Part shown: positions 63,986 to 64,000 of the stretch, piece by piece
How the letters are laid out: every line of letters begins with the position of its first letter
Numbering within the stretch: position 1 is the stretch's first letter
Assembly (NCBI RefSeq): GCF_009827655.1
Contig: NZ_WTYV01000004.1
Coordinates: 1-64,000, forward strand
Reading direction: 5' to 3'
From: Alteraurantiacibacter buctensis
GTDB lineage: Bacteria > Pseudomonadota > Alphaproteobacteria > Sphingomonadales > Sphingomonadaceae
DNA: 64,000 nt
The notes under the pieces: generated by a model
Seen by the model: the letters and a program-made list of their open reading frames with translations, nothing else
What the model was told of the DNA's origin: nothing
The model's database searches: none
Position numbers and translations under genes: made by a program

Positions 63986-64000
63986 AATCCGTGCTGATCC
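63982..64000 (+). CDS. Start of the probable partner response regulator (partial)
   Basis: GTG 63982 overlaps the kinase stop as GTGA and begins MKSVLI, a typical receiver-domain first strand. Only six codons are in the window. NarL-type is inferred from the HisKA_3 partner. Confidence 0.5.

Overview
The window looks like a sphingomonad-type alphaproteobacterium (Novosphingobium, Sphingobium or Sphingopyxis relatives). The evidence is high GC, an F-type tra set with DsbC and a MobF relaxase, alphaproteobacterial LexA boxes (GTTC-N7-GTTC) and EcfG-type general-stress promoters (GGAAC-N17-CGTT). Most of it is one integrative and conjugative element (ICE) of about 57 kb. It lies between two identical 46-bp copies of a tRNA-Lys(CTT)-like 3' half, at 3991-4036 and 60995-61040. 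A P4-type tyrosine integrase sits just inside the left copy.

Layout. 1-3990 is the left flank: a phage-like large protein, a GAF-domain membrane protein and a small membrane-anchored protein. 4109-14674 is integration, DNA processing and control: integrase, lytic transglycosylase, Toprim primase, a chimeric methyltransferase/TraD gene, the relaxase, a three-gene operon with a nuclease-like protein, an S24 LexA-like repressor and a small divergent regulator. 14836-21451 is an AT-richer restriction-modification cassette: ribbon-helix-helix (RHH) regulator, D12-class adenine methyltransferase, Eco57I-like methyltransferase, a protein of unknown function, a McrB-type ATPase and a McrC-type nuclease. 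21783-37572 is the tra operon on the minus strand, reading pilin (TraA), L, E, K, B, DsbC, V, C, U, TrbC, N, F, H, G. 37924-38671 holds two regulators, one AlpA-like. 38720-42600 is a graveyard of IS630, IS5 and IS3 pieces around an alcohol dehydrogenase. 43033-60555 is stress cargo: UvrA2, a glutathione-dependent formaldehyde dehydrogenase fragment, hemerythrins, AlkB, a second Mfd, HPII catalase, a PRC-barrel protein, a thioredoxin-reductase-like protein, a phosphatase, an NAD(P)HX repair enzyme and a large protein of unknown function. Right of 61040 is a frameshifted histidine kinase and the start of its probable response regulator.

Regulation. Six intergenic regions in the ICE backbone carry GAAC-N7-GAAC (SOS/LexA box) sites: before integrase, transglycosylase/primase, 12538, the repressor divergon, the tra operon and the 37924 regulator. 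Four of these also carry TAGGAAA-type sites that form palindromes at the S24 repressor's own promoter. The backbone is therefore probably wired to DNA damage twice, through host LexA and through a self-cleaving repressor. The cargo uses a different circuit: divergent EcfG-type promoters at 54621-54711 face SRPBCC'-PRC-KatE-Mfd on one side and the TrxR-like/phosphatase/NAD(P)HX genes on the other.

Decay. Several clean junctions show internal deletions: a strawberry-notch methyltransferase fused in frame to the C-terminal part of TraD (about 8075), a truncated TraU with TraW and TrbI lost (about 29895), a HEPN-like gene fused to an IS630 transposase (about 39024), AdhC fused to a PAS gene (about 46519), and a cut SRPBCC gene (about 54475). 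The element still looks able to integrate and to express its cargo, but probably cannot transfer by itself.
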